DNA of 64,000 bases, taken from Desulfatiglans anilini DSM 4660 (lineage in GTDB: Bacteria; Desulfobacterota; DSM-4660; Desulfatiglandales; Desulfatiglandaceae). The stretch is from positions 19,304 to 83,303 of the forward strand of contig NZ_AULM01000015.1 in assembly GCF_000422285.1 (NCBI RefSeq), in the 5' to 3' direction. The notes beneath the pieces are model-generated. The model worked only from the letters and a program-made list of their open reading frames with translations, searched no databases and was not told the origin of the DNA. Positions 53,889 to 62,059 of this stretch are shown here, in pieces. Within the stretch, counting starts at the first letter, position 1; every line of letters starts with the position of its first letter. The translations under genes were made by a program, and so were the position numbers.

Positions 53889-55033
53889 GAGAGGTCGATA
53901 TCATCGGCGTCGGGATGACGCGTTTCGGTAAACACCTGGAAACGTCGTTCATGGATCTGGCCACCCTGCCGATACTGGAGGCGATGAAAGACGGCGGCAT
54001 CCGGCCCGCGGAGATCGAAGCGGGTTTCTGCTCGTATGCGCTTGCCGGGGATCTGCACGGGGTGATCACCGGCGGGCAGACGATCTTCTGGCAGGCGGGG
54101 ATCAGCCGCATCCCCATCATCAATGTCGAGAACGCGTGCTGCTCCGGTTCATCGGCCCTCTATCTGGCCTGGACGGGTGTGGCCTCGGGGCTTTACGACG
54201 TCGCCCTCGTGGTCGGCGCGGAAAAGATGGTCGTCCCGAATTTCGGGCTGCTCGGGGGCGGGGACACCGAACTGGATATCCTGGAGGGGCTTGTCACGCC
54301 GGCCAGCTTCGCCATGAGGGCCCAGCGCCACATGTTGCAGTATGGAACGACGGCCGAGCAGTTGGCGCAGGTAGCAGTGAAGAATCGCCTCCACGCGGGG
54401 CTCAACCCTCTCTCGCAGTTCAGGGAGCCGATAACGGTGGAAGACGTTCTCAACGCACCGATGATAGCCGACCCCCTGACGCGGCTCAGCTGCTGCCCCA
54501 ATGCCGACGGGGCTGCGGCGGTCATCCTGTGCGCCGGCACCAGGGCGAAGCACTATCGTTCCGATCCGATCCGCCTTGCGGCCTCTGTTTTGAGGACCGG
54601 CAGTTATCAAAACCCGCTCGACCTCGTGCCGTGGGAGACGGATTACCGCACGTGCAAGGCCGCCTACGAGCAGGCGGGTCTCGGGCCCGAGGACCTGGAC
54701 GGGGCCGAGTGCCACGACGCCTTCACGATCGCCGAGATTATGCATTACGAAGCGATGGGGCTCTGCCCCGCTGGCGAAGGGGGGCGTCTGGTGGAATCCG
54801 GCGCCACACGCCTCGGTGGACGCATCCCGGTCAACACCTCGGGCGGGCTTCTCAGCAAGGGCCATCCGGTCGGGGCGACGGGGGTGGCCCAGGTGGTCGA
54901 AGGGGTGCGGCAGTTGAGGGGCGAGGCCGGGGAGCGCCAGATACCGGATGCAAAGGTCTTTCTCGCCCAGTGCATGGGGGGCGACAAGGACGCGGATGCG
55001 AGGACCTGTACGGTCAATGTCCTTACACGGTGA
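53885..55033 (+). CDS. Thiolase of the DUF35-associated type, candidate beta-keto-acyl-CoA thiolase
   Basis: A 382-residue thiolase with all catalytic segments: VENACCSGSSALYLA (nucleophile Cys85), ECHDAFTIAEIMHYEAMG, NTSGGLLSKGHPVGATGVAQ and AQCMGGDKD. It starts MREVDIIGVGMTRFG. It would cleave a 3-oxoacyl-CoA such as benzoylacetyl-CoA to an acyl-CoA plus acetyl-CoA, closing the carboxylase-ligase-thiolase route. Unlike the thiolase at 32960-34114 it keeps the GHPxGATG and CxGG motifs, so true thiolysis is plausible. Confidence 0.9.
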   Translation: MREVDIIGVGMTRFGKHLETSFMDLATLPILEAMKDGGIRPAEIEAGFCSYALAGDLHGVITGGQTIFWQAGISRIPIINVENACCSGSSALYLAWTGVASGLYDVALVVGAEKMVVPNFGLLGGGDTELDILEGLVTPASFAMRAQRHMLQYGTTAEQLAQVAVKNRLHAGLNPLSQFREPITVEDVLNAPMIADPLTRLSCCPNADGAAAVILCAGTRAKHYRSDPIRLAASVLRTGSYQNPLDLVPWETDYRTCKAAYEQAGLGPEDLDGAECHDAFTIAEIMHYEAMGLCPAGEGGRLVESGATRLGGRIPVNTSGGLLSKGHPVGATGVAQVVEGVRQLRGEAGERQIPDAKVFLAQCMGGDKDADARTCTVNVLTR

Positions 55034-55059
55034 TCGGATGAAGGAAGGAGGTCGAGGAA

Positions 55060-56064
55060 ATGGGGAAGAAGAAATCGCCGAAGCGGTTGTGGAAAGACCT
55101 CTTCGACCACAAGGCATTGCAGCGTCCGCTTTTCATTCCTCTGGTCTACAGCTATGCCTCCCGCATCGGCAGGATGCCGTTCCAGGAGATGCTCTCGGAC
55201 AGCACCCGTTTCGCCAAGGCCCTCATGTCGGCTCAGGAGCTCTTCGGCTACGATGCGGTGCTGAGCCACTACGATCCCTATCTCGAACTGGAACTCCTGG
55301 GGCGCTCCTTCGAGTGGGTGCCGAAGGGCGTCAAGGAGATGGTCCTGTCGTCGGGCGGGAAGAGCGCCGTCACGGACAGGGAGATCATCGTGGCGGAGGT
55401 TCCCCCGGTTAACCTGATCTTCGATGCTGCTGCAGAGATGCGCGAGGTGATCGGCCAGGACATCCCGGTCATCGGGGTGGTGAACAGCCCCGTGACGCTG
55501 CTGCGTGCGATCCTGAGGGATCGTTTCAGCCTCAAAGAGGCGGATTTCCCCGAAGCGAAGGTCTTCCTCAATGACATTCAGGGGATTGTCCTCGATCTCG
55601 TGAAGGCTTACTGCAACCTGAGGGTCGATGCGATCTGGCTGATCGAGGAGGATTGGGAAGGAATTGAAGCTTCCGAGGTAGAGCGGATCAAGCCCATTTA
55701 CCAGACCTTCTGGAACGTGCTGGATTACTTCGATGTCCGGTCGATCATGGCGTTTCATCGGTATGACATCGCGGAGCTCGAGACGTATTTTTCGATCGGA
55801 GCGGATGCGGTGTTCTTCGCCGGTGCGCAAGCCTACGATATCGAATTGGAAAAACTTTCCGTTCTGATGGAGCGCAATGAAATATGCGCGGGGGTTGCCT
55901 GCCCGTTCCCGGATTCGGCGGATCGATCCGCACTTTTCGATTCGATCCTGTCGCAGGTGATGGATGCAGGGAGCGGTTTTTTCCTGTCCACGCCCCTCGA
56001 GGTGGCTCTCGACACCCCAATCGAATCGCTCACCGAAATGGTCGAACGGATCACCGAACCTTGA
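55060..56064 (+). CDS. Uroporphyrinogen decarboxylase-fold (URO-D/MtaA-like) protein
   Basis: A 334-residue TIM-barrel protein of the URO-D superfamily: RPLFIPLVYSYASRIG at the start, IPVIGVVNSPVTLLRAILRD in the middle, and ADAVFFAGAQAYDIELEKL. It lacks recognisable Arg-rich uroporphyrinogen-binding motifs, so it is more like the corrinoid-methyltransferase-associated or uncharacterised members. Strong GAAGGAGG ribosome site; it is the last gene of the operon, 26 bases after the thiolase. At about 37 kDa it is in the size range of the fifth acetophenone carboxylase subunit, but I cannot claim homology. Confidence 0.75.
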   Translation: MGKKKSPKRLWKDLFDHKALQRPLFIPLVYSYASRIGRMPFQEMLSDSTRFAKALMSAQELFGYDAVLSHYDPYLELELLGRSFEWVPKGVKEMVLSSGGKSAVTDREIIVAEVPPVNLIFDAAAEMREVIGQDIPVIGVVNSPVTLLRAILRDRFSLKEADFPEAKVFLNDIQGIVLDLVKAYCNLRVDAIWLIEEDWEGIEASEVERIKPIYQTFWNVLDYFDVRSIMAFHRYDIAELETYFSIGADAVFFAGAQAYDIELEKLSVLMERNEICAGVACPFPDSADRSALFDSILSQVMDAGSGFFLSTPLEVALDTPIESLTEMVERITEP

Positions 56065-56204
56065 TCGGCTGGTTCGCGCGGACCGCAACGGGCGTGCCAT
56101 CCACGAGGTGCCGCCGGATTTGCCAGATGGCAGCCGCGGACTGCCGCACTCTGGGCCATGAGGCGTGCATACGCCCCTCGCGATGGGTTCTCGATCCAAT
56201 ACCT

Positions 56205-56464
56205 GGTTTCCAGCCGGAAACGATCTTTTTTGCTCATCTCCGCGCTGATCTGCATGTTTGCATGTGCGGTGGCCTGCAGCTCGCCTCCGCGGAAGCGCTT
56301 GATTTCCTTGTTATGGGCAGGCCGGGACCTGCCCCGCAGGGAGTGAAGAAACTGGGACCCTCCGCGAAGCGGTGGGACTGAGCACCCGCAGGGTGTGAAG
56401 AAACCGGCCTCATTTGCGGAATGGGAAGTTCGGTTGCAGCCTGGAAACCATTTCCGGGTGGAAA
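56205..56464 (+). repeat. Dispersed palindromic repeat, copy F (long variant)
   Basis: It starts GGTTTCCAGCCGGAAACG and ends CATTTCCGGGTGGAAAC. It holds GCGTTGATTTCCTTG-type core degenerate sequence and an insertion near 56355-56395 (GCGAAGCGGTGGGACTGAGC) related to that in copy D. It follows the last gene of the ketone-carboxylase operon; nothing else is found between 56065 and 56492. Confidence 0.8.
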
Positions 56465-56492
56465 CGAAGTGGGAGACACGGGAGGTGGAGAT

Positions 56493-57140
56493 ATGTCCAT
56501 TCTATATTGTGAGACATGGGATGTGTTGCCTGGTAAAGGGACTGACTACGGCCGGTTCATATCGGATGTGTATATACCGACGATGACGTCTATGGGGCTG
56601 GTTTCTGTCGGCGGCTATTATGTGGAGGTCGGGTTCGGCCCGCGGATCATAGGTGTAAACTCGACTGAAACGCTGCAGGAAATGGTGGCGATTATAGGGA
56701 ACCGCCGGTTTCATGCCCTCAACAACGAGCTGAGATCGCTCGTTATCAACTACAGGCGATACGTTCTATATCCAACAGGCAATGTGAAACGGGAGAAATA
56801 CACGATTCAGAAAGGTGTCTGGAAATTCAACCAATACTATGACATCAGACCGGGAAAAAGGGAGTTTTATAATGATTTCGTGATCCACGAGCACCTGCCT
56901 GTGATGCAGACCATCGATTACATGGAAGTGACCGGGGGATGGAACGTCCTGTTCGGCGGAACGAGCCAGATCATCGCCGAGTTTACGGTGAAAGACCCTG
57001 AAAATATAGGAAAACTACTCAAGAATGAGGCTTTCAGGGATGTATCCATGAAACTGAAGAACGAATTTGTAGACAACTACCACACCAGGATTCTTCGGTG
57101 CACCGAGCGATTCGACGACATGAAATGGGTGAGGCTTTGA
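56493..57140 (+). CDS. Conserved hypothetical protein, probable dimeric alpha/beta-barrel (NIPSNAP-like)
   Basis: The 215-residue soluble protein appears to have two similar ferredoxin-like halves: MSILYCETWDVLPGKGTDYG / RFISDVYIPTMTSMGL and KGVWKFNQYYDIRPGKREFY / NDFVIHEHLPVMQTI. This pattern resembles the stress-responsive A/B-barrel or NIPSNAP fold. The ATG at 56493 follows GGAGGTGG. Not an enzyme family I can name; it may bind a small molecule. The gap to the next gene (57141-57467) has no supported feature. Confidence 0.7.
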   Translation: MSILYCETWDVLPGKGTDYGRFISDVYIPTMTSMGLVSVGGYYVEVGFGPRIIGVNSTETLQEMVAIIGNRRFHALNNELRSLVINYRRYVLYPTGNVKREKYTIQKGVWKFNQYYDIRPGKREFYNDFVIHEHLPVMQTIDYMEVTGGWNVLFGGTSQIIAEFTVKDPENIGKLLKNEAFRDVSMKLKNEFVDNYHTRILRCTERFDDMKWVRL

Positions 57141-57467
57141 AGCGCCCAGATTGACAAATACTTTCGTGATTTTTCCGCTCAAGTGTTCCTCCCGGGATGT
57201 TGCTTATCTTTCTTGATTCTCTTTTTTGATAGGAGAAAGTGCTCCACATATGATAAAAACCATCTCTTAAGAGTGCAAAACAGAATCGTGCCTATGCTTC
57301 GTAATCCAGCCTGGGCGTTGGGTGATGAAATGGGTTGTACATTCCCTTGGGCCATCCTGTAACCACAGTCAAACAATCCACCGTGAGGCTCGAAACAAGA
57401 CTCGGCGAAGGTTTGTTATGTCGGGCTGCCTGTGTTCTCTGACGCTGATACCTGAGGAGCGCGTTTT

Positions 57468-58067
57468 ATGGGGTGTCTGTTTGAAGTGATGAAAACCTCC
57501 ATGTTTGCAATCTTTTTGGCGATTGCCGGCTGCGCCTCTTTGCCTGAGCCAAAGGAGGCGAATCAGCCGGTTCCATCCGTGGACCTCGCAGAATACATGG
57601 GCCGGTGGTATGCCGTTGCGTCTCTGCCGGCCTGGTTTCAGCGGGATTGCCACTGCGTGAAGGCGGAATATTCGATGATGAAGGACTATGTCGCCGTCAT
57701 CAACTCCTGCCGTAAGGGGTCTCCCGACGCCCCCATGAAGGTGAGTACGGCCAAGGCCTTTATGGTGCCGGGGTCGAACGGCGCAGAACTCCGGGTCCAG
57801 TTCTTCTGGCCCTTCAAGGGCGACTACTGGATCATCGCGTTGGACGAGGATTACCGCTGGGCCATGGTCGGACATCCTTCCCGCAAATACCTCTGGATTA
57901 TGAGCCGCACCCCTGGCATGGATCAGGACGTTTACGAGACATTGGTGGGTTCGGCTGAGGCGAAAGGGTATCCTGTGCATAGGCTCGAGCGCATCCCGCA
58001 GGGGTGTGAGCCATATGATTCGACCTCCGCATCAAGAGGCTCATCCGGTTCGCCGGCCTGGCAGTAA
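57468..58067 (+). CDS. blc: Bacterial lipocalin (Blc-like lipoprotein)
   Basis: The 199-residue protein has a lipoprotein signal (FAIFLAIAGC, Cys at about residue 22), the lipocalin GxW motif in GRWYAVASLPAWFQRDC, and YVAVINSCRKG and ALDEDYRWAMVGHPSRKYLWIMSRTP, the beta-barrel strands of Blc. It probably anchors in the outer membrane and binds lipids or hydrophobic compounds. The start at 57468 has GAGGAG with eight-base spacing; an ATG at 57489 is a poorer alternative. It has a disordered Ser/Gly-rich tail. Monocistronic as far as can be seen. Confidence 0.88.
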   Translation: MGCLFEVMKTSMFAIFLAIAGCASLPEPKEANQPVPSVDLAEYMGRWYAVASLPAWFQRDCHCVKAEYSMMKDYVAVINSCRKGSPDAPMKVSTAKAFMVPGSNGAELRVQFFWPFKGDYWIIALDEDYRWAMVGHPSRKYLWIMSRTPGMDQDVYETLVGSAEAKGYPVHRLERIPQGCEPYDSTSASRGSSGSPAWQ

Positions 58068-58299
58068 GGTGGCTTTGCATCGCCGAAACTTTTAAAAGCA
58101 AAGGCGCTGACTTCACTCCGAGATCTGGACCGCCCTCCGCAGAGGCCTGGGCACGTGTTCTGTGAAGCAGAGAGGAGGCCGGCGCAGGGAGAGGCCTAAA
58201 ACCTTATTTGGCTTGACATCGGAGAACCGATGCTCCAGAGTCGTGCTCAGTGTAAGGGAGGCTCGATGATCTGAAGGAACTGAAGTGAGGAGGAACAAC

Positions 58300-58794
58300 A
58301 TGAGAAAGATTGGGGTTATTATTGCAGGTTTTCTGCTGATGTTCACCTACGGCTGCAGCGGGGAAGATGCCCAGAAAGCGGCGCAAGAGACTAAAGAAGT
58401 GGTAACAGCCACAGAGGAAAAGGCCGGCCAGGTCAAGCAGGAAATTTCGGAAACGGCTGAGGAAGCCGGAGCCGCGGCAGAGCAAACCGCTGGTCAGGCG
58501 GCGGATGAGGCCGAGGAAGCCGCTGATCAAGCCGCCTCCACCACGGAGGAAGCAGCCGGAGAGGTAGAGGCTCAATCCAAGGATGTGGTCGAAGACACGG
58601 TGTCCGCCACGGAAGAGGCGGCTGGGCAGATCACGGAAAAAGCGGGGGAAATGCTCGAAGACGCTAAGTCGGCTGCCGCGGAGGGGGTTTCTCAGCTGAG
58701 CGACAAAGCGACGAAAATGATGGATGACGGGTCATCCGCCACGGAGGAGGCCGCTGCCGGCGCGGAAGAGAAAACCGGAAGCACGAACCCATAG
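58300..58794 (+). CDS. Small Ala/Glu-rich helical lipoprotein
   Basis: The 164-residue protein has a signal peptide (MRKIGVIIAGFLLMFTYGC) ending in a lipobox-like Cys19. The rest is a run of amphipathic helical repeats rich in Ala, Glu, Lys and Gln (for example EEAADQAASTTEEAAGEVEA), much like apolipoprotein or LEA-type proteins. The start follows GAGGAGG. The lipobox (TYGC) is imperfect. It may stabilise the envelope under stress; no enzymatic function is implied. Confidence 0.75.
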   Translation: MRKIGVIIAGFLLMFTYGCSGEDAQKAAQETKEVVTATEEKAGQVKQEISETAEEAGAAAEQTAGQAADEAEEAADQAASTTEEAAGEVEAQSKDVVEDTVSATEEAAGQITEKAGEMLEDAKSAAAEGVSQLSDKATKMMDDGSSATEEAAAGAEEKTGSTNP

Positions 58795-58847
58795 TTCACC
58801 TGCCTATAACAAAAGATCACATCGCCACCCTGAAGAAATGGGACTCC

Positions 58848-58878
58848 AAAGCCCGGCTCCCTTAAAGAGCCGGGCTTT
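58848..58878 (+). terminator. Rho-independent-type terminator hairpin
   Basis: AAAGCCCGGCTC and GAGCCGGGCTTT form a perfect 12-bp stem with a seven-base loop, about 55 bases after the lipoprotein gene. The T-tract is only three bases. The following 58879-59223 stretch holds no supported gene. Confidence 0.75.
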
Positions 58879-59223
58879 CGAATCCAGACCAAACCCGATA
58901 GAATCCCTTCCTTCGCCGCATCCTGCACGGTCATAAGAAATGTTCGGCGCTTGAAAAGACTGCTGATAGTCGAAGATGGCCTGTCCCTGCAATGCAGGGG
59001 ACGCTTTCACACCCCGGTTTCTGCCCTCGCAAATCTTTCTGTCAGTGAAAGAGCGGGCGAGATGTTCTCGGCTTCTCGACCATCTCCTGAACCCATAGAA
59101 AAACCGTATCTCTTGGACGGATATTATCGGATATTCCAGTTTGACAATACAATGTTTTCTATAGTACACAAGCCCCCGCATGTCGTTGAGAGCCGTATTC
59201 ATCAAAGAGGGGGGAAAGGGAGA

Positions 59224-60318
59224 ATGGATGCCATTAAACGCTTTTTTGCGAGTCGATGGGGGATTGTCAGCGTCGGCGTCTTCATCGGCCTGTTCGCCGC
59301 CCTGCTTCAAAAATGGGGCAACCCGGGCAACATGGGGATCTGCGTCGCCTGTTTCGAAAGGGACATCGCCGGGGCCGTCGGTCTCCACCGCGCCGATGTC
59401 GTTCAGTACCTGCGGCCGGAGATCATCGGCTTCGTCCTTGGGGCGTTGCTGGCCGCTTACACGTTCAGGGAATTCCAGCCTCGGGCGGGATCAGCCCCGA
59501 TCGTTCGGTTTTTCCTCGGCGCTTTCGCGATGATCGGCGCCTTGGTATTCCTGGGTTGCCCCTGGCGTGCCCTGCTGCGCCTCGCCGGCGGAGACGGGAA
59601 CGCCATCCTCGGGATTGCCGGATTGATCTTCGGCATCTGGATTGGCACGCGCTTTCTCAAGGCCGGATACAACCTCGGGCGCACGACCAGGACATATCCA
59701 TCCGCAGGCTGGCTTATGCCATTGCTGATGGCGGGATTTTTGCTGCTGCTGCTTGTTTTTCCGCAGGTGGCGGGGGAGGCGAAGAGCGGTGTTCTGTTTT
59801 ACAGCTTGAAAGGCCCCGGATCCATGCACGCGCCGCTCGCCATCTCGCTGATCGTGGGACTTGCCATTGGGTTTTTGGCGCAACGAAGCCGTTTCTGCAC
59901 CATGGGCGCGTTCCGCGATCTGCTCCTCTTCAGGCAGGCGCATCTTTTCTCCGGGCTTCTCGCTCTGACCATCACTGCTTTCGTAGTTAACCTCGCGCTC
60001 GGACAGTTCCGCCCCGGCATAGCCGGGCAGCCGGTGGCGCATACGATGCATTTCTGGAATTTTGCAGGAATGGTTCTTGCGGGGCTTGCCTTCACCCTCG
60101 CGGGCGGGTGCCCCGGGCGTCAGCTTTTCCTTGCGGGTGAGGGCGATGGCGATGCGGCGGTCTTTGTAATGGGGATGATCGTAGGGGCCGGGTTCTCACA
60201 CAATTTCGGGCTGGCCAGCTCTCCAAACGGCGTCGGTCCGCATGGCGTCTCAGCGGTGATCATCGGCATGCTGGTCTGTCTTTTCATCGGTTTTAGCATG
60301 AGAAAAAAGGCTGCATAA
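59224..60318 (+). CDS. YeeE/YedE-family membrane transporter
   Basis: A 364-residue polytopic protein with about ten helices. It has the duplicated YeeE signatures with conserved Cys: NMGICVACFERDIAG, LVFLGCPWRALLRLAGGDGN, QRSRFCTMGAFRDLLLF and AGGCPGRQLFLAGEGDGDA. YeeE relatives import thiosulfate, and the YedE subgroup is associated with selenium metabolism. The 59224 start (MDAIKRFF) has AAGGGAG upstream. The stop touches the TusA-like gene, so the transporter and sulfur carrier are coupled. Confidence 0.85.
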   Translation: MDAIKRFFASRWGIVSVGVFIGLFAALLQKWGNPGNMGICVACFERDIAGAVGLHRADVVQYLRPEIIGFVLGALLAAYTFREFQPRAGSAPIVRFFLGAFAMIGALVFLGCPWRALLRLAGGDGNAILGIAGLIFGIWIGTRFLKAGYNLGRTTRTYPSAGWLMPLLMAGFLLLLLVFPQVAGEAKSGVLFYSLKGPGSMHAPLAISLIVGLAIGFLAQRSRFCTMGAFRDLLLFRQAHLFSGLLALTITAFVVNLALGQFRPGIAGQPVAHTMHFWNFAGMVLAGLAFTLAGGCPGRQLFLAGEGDGDAAVFVMGMIVGAGFSHNFGLASSPNGVGPHGVSAVIIGMLVCLFIGFSMRKKAA

Positions 60319-60555
60319 ATGGAGGGTTCAAAGCAGATGGCAACGACAGTCGATGCACGGGGCCTTTCTTGTCCCCAGCCCGTCCTGATGACGATGGACG
60401 AGATGAAGAGAATCGGCAGAGGGGAGATCCAAATCCTGGTCGATACGGTGACCTCGAGGGAGAATGTCTCTCGGGCGGCAGCCAGCCAGGGTTGGAGGGT
60501 CGAAGACACGCAACCGGACGGCGATGGATTCCGCGTCCACATCGTGAAAAAATAG
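60319..60555 (+). CDS. TusA/SirA-family sulfur carrier protein
   Basis: The 78-residue protein has the catalytic CPxP motif in TTVDARGLSCPQPVLMTMDE, characteristic of TusA/SirA/YedF sulfurtransferases. It starts ATG at 60319 immediately after the transporter stop; ATG 60337 (MATTVDARG) is a possible alternative with GGAGGG upstream. It probably accepts sulfur or selenium brought by the YeeE/YedE transporter and passes it to the DUF3343 protein or other acceptors. Confidence 0.9.
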   Translation: MEGSKQMATTVDARGLSCPQPVLMTMDEMKRIGRGEIQILVDTVTSRENVSRAAASQGWRVEDTQPDGDGFRVHIVKK

Positions 60556-60574
60556 CGCAAACCGGAAGGAGCCC

Positions 60575-61126
60575 ATGGCATTTGCCAACCTTTTCAAACG
60601 CAAATCCACGCCGCCCTCCAGTGGCAAGACGCCTGTATGGGACCGGGGTATTTTCGTCTTCGAGAACACGAGCGAAGTCCTGCGTGCCGAAAGGCTTCTG
60701 AAGACGAAAGGCTGGGATATCCGCGTGATGGGGCCGCCTCCCGAGATCCGGACAGGCTGCGACCTGGTGATTACCTTCCCCTTGATCGAAGAGATGAAGA
60801 TCTGTGAAACCCTTCGGGGGGCGGATCTCGAGCCTATCGAAGTGGTTCCGGTAAACAGTCCGCTGCTCCAGCCGGTGGATCTCTTTCATGTGAAGGACTA
60901 CGGACGCCACCTGATGGTCCGCGCCGCCAATATGAAGCTCACCATCGATCTGGAGACGCGGATCATCGTCAATATCTCCGGAGGCGGATGCCCCGACGTC
61001 CCGTATCTGGCCGCCGAAATGGTCGGCAAGCGCCTGGAGGAAGCGCCTCACCCCAAGGAGATCGGACACACCCTTTGCGGTTATGCGCTTCAGCTGGCTT
61101 ACGAAGAAATGAGGCGGCGATGCTAG
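60575..61126 (+). CDS. DUF3343-containing protein
   Basis: The 183-residue protein has a DUF3343-like core (GIFVFENTSEVLRAERLLKT, KGWDIRVMGPPPEIRTGCDL) and a C-terminal helical extension (ISGGGCPDVPYLAAEMVGKR, LEEAPHPKEIGHTLCGYALQ). DUF3343 proteins accompany TusA-like and YedE genes and are suspected redox or chalcogen carriers. Its last codons overlap the next gene by seven bases. Confidence 0.75.
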   Translation: MAFANLFKRKSTPPSSGKTPVWDRGIFVFENTSEVLRAERLLKTKGWDIRVMGPPPEIRTGCDLVITFPLIEEMKICETLRGADLEPIEVVPVNSPLLQPVDLFHVKDYGRHLMVRAANMKLTIDLETRIIVNISGGGCPDVPYLAAEMVGKRLEEAPHPKEIGHTLCGYALQLAYEEMRRRC

Positions 61127-61971
61127 CGATCGTGGGAACCGTTCCCTGTGAGGATGTCCCCATCGTCATCGGGAAGGCGGATCTGCAGGATGGCCTCCTT
61201 CAAGTCGAAGACCGGCGTTTCCCGGTGAATCGAGGCACCCCGGCCCTGCTGGCGGCGTCCGTTACGGTCTGCAAGGCTCTGGGCCTGCCATTGCCTCTCG
61301 CGTACCTGGTGGGAGACACCGGACCGGGCAAGGGCAGCCGCCGCCTGTATGATTACCTGACGAGGCATATCGGTGAAGCGGAATGGGATGTCCTGACCTT
61401 CCACTATCTCCAGCCGGATGCCGATTGGCACAACAAAGTGCTTTTCGCGATAGAGGACATGCCGGACCGGCCTGTCCTGATCGCTGACGCCGGGTTTATG
61501 TACGCTGCGAAAATGAGCGGACAGGCGGAGGCCTACGATCTGTTCACTCCGGACGTAGGAGAACTGGCCTTTCTCGCCGATGAGGAAGCTCCTCATCCTT
61601 TCTACACGCGTGGGTTCATCCTCCACCGCGAGGACGCCACACCGGAGATGATCGCCCGGGCCTACGAACATGCCAACGCCGCCCGGAACCTGCTTGTCAA
61701 GGGCCGCAAGGACTACGTCGCCGATCGGAAAGGCATCCGGGCGATCGTGGATCAACCGAGCGAGGAAGCCCTGGAAGCAATCGGCGGCACAGGCGACACA
61801 CTGACCGGCATCGTATCGGCGTTGATCGAGGCGGGCATGCCCCTGCTGGAAGCGTCGCAAAAAGCAGCAAGGATCAATCGTATTGCAGGGGCCCTTGCAC
61901 AACCCACACCCGCTAGTCAGGTGCTCGATATCATCGCGCACATAGCCGCTGCCCTGAAACAGGTCCTATGA
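61120..61971 (+). CDS. Carbohydrate-kinase/NAD(P)HX-dehydratase-like (ribokinase-fold) protein
   Basis: The 283-residue protein has the ribokinase-superfamily anion-hole motif EAIGGTGDTLTGIVSALIE near the C-terminus, as in NAD(P)HX dehydratase (NNRD) and related kinases, preceded by LFTPDVGELAFLADEEAP. The N-terminal part lacks the epimerase domain. It starts ATG CTA at 61120 in the end of the DUF3343 gene, so the four genes 59224-61971 appear to be one operon. The reaction is not determined. Confidence 0.65.
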   Translation: MLAIVGTVPCEDVPIVIGKADLQDGLLQVEDRRFPVNRGTPALLAASVTVCKALGLPLPLAYLVGDTGPGKGSRRLYDYLTRHIGEAEWDVLTFHYLQPDADWHNKVLFAIEDMPDRPVLIADAGFMYAAKMSGQAEAYDLFTPDVGELAFLADEEAPHPFYTRGFILHREDATPEMIARAYEHANAARNLLVKGRKDYVADRKGIRAIVDQPSEEALEAIGGTGDTLTGIVSALIEAGMPLLEASQKAARINRIAGALAQPTPASQVLDIIAHIAAALKQVL

Positions 61972-62059
61972 GAGGACATTCGATATCACCCTCCCGCCGG
62001 CGAAATATGGGCTGGCCGTTGTTTGTCAGCGGTTGTTCAGACCTCCTCATCGGCATGTC

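Noticed and set aside
59141..59165. TTGACA followed by TATAGT upstream of the YeeE gene
   Set aside because: The spacing is only 13 bases, too short for a normal sigma-70 promoter.
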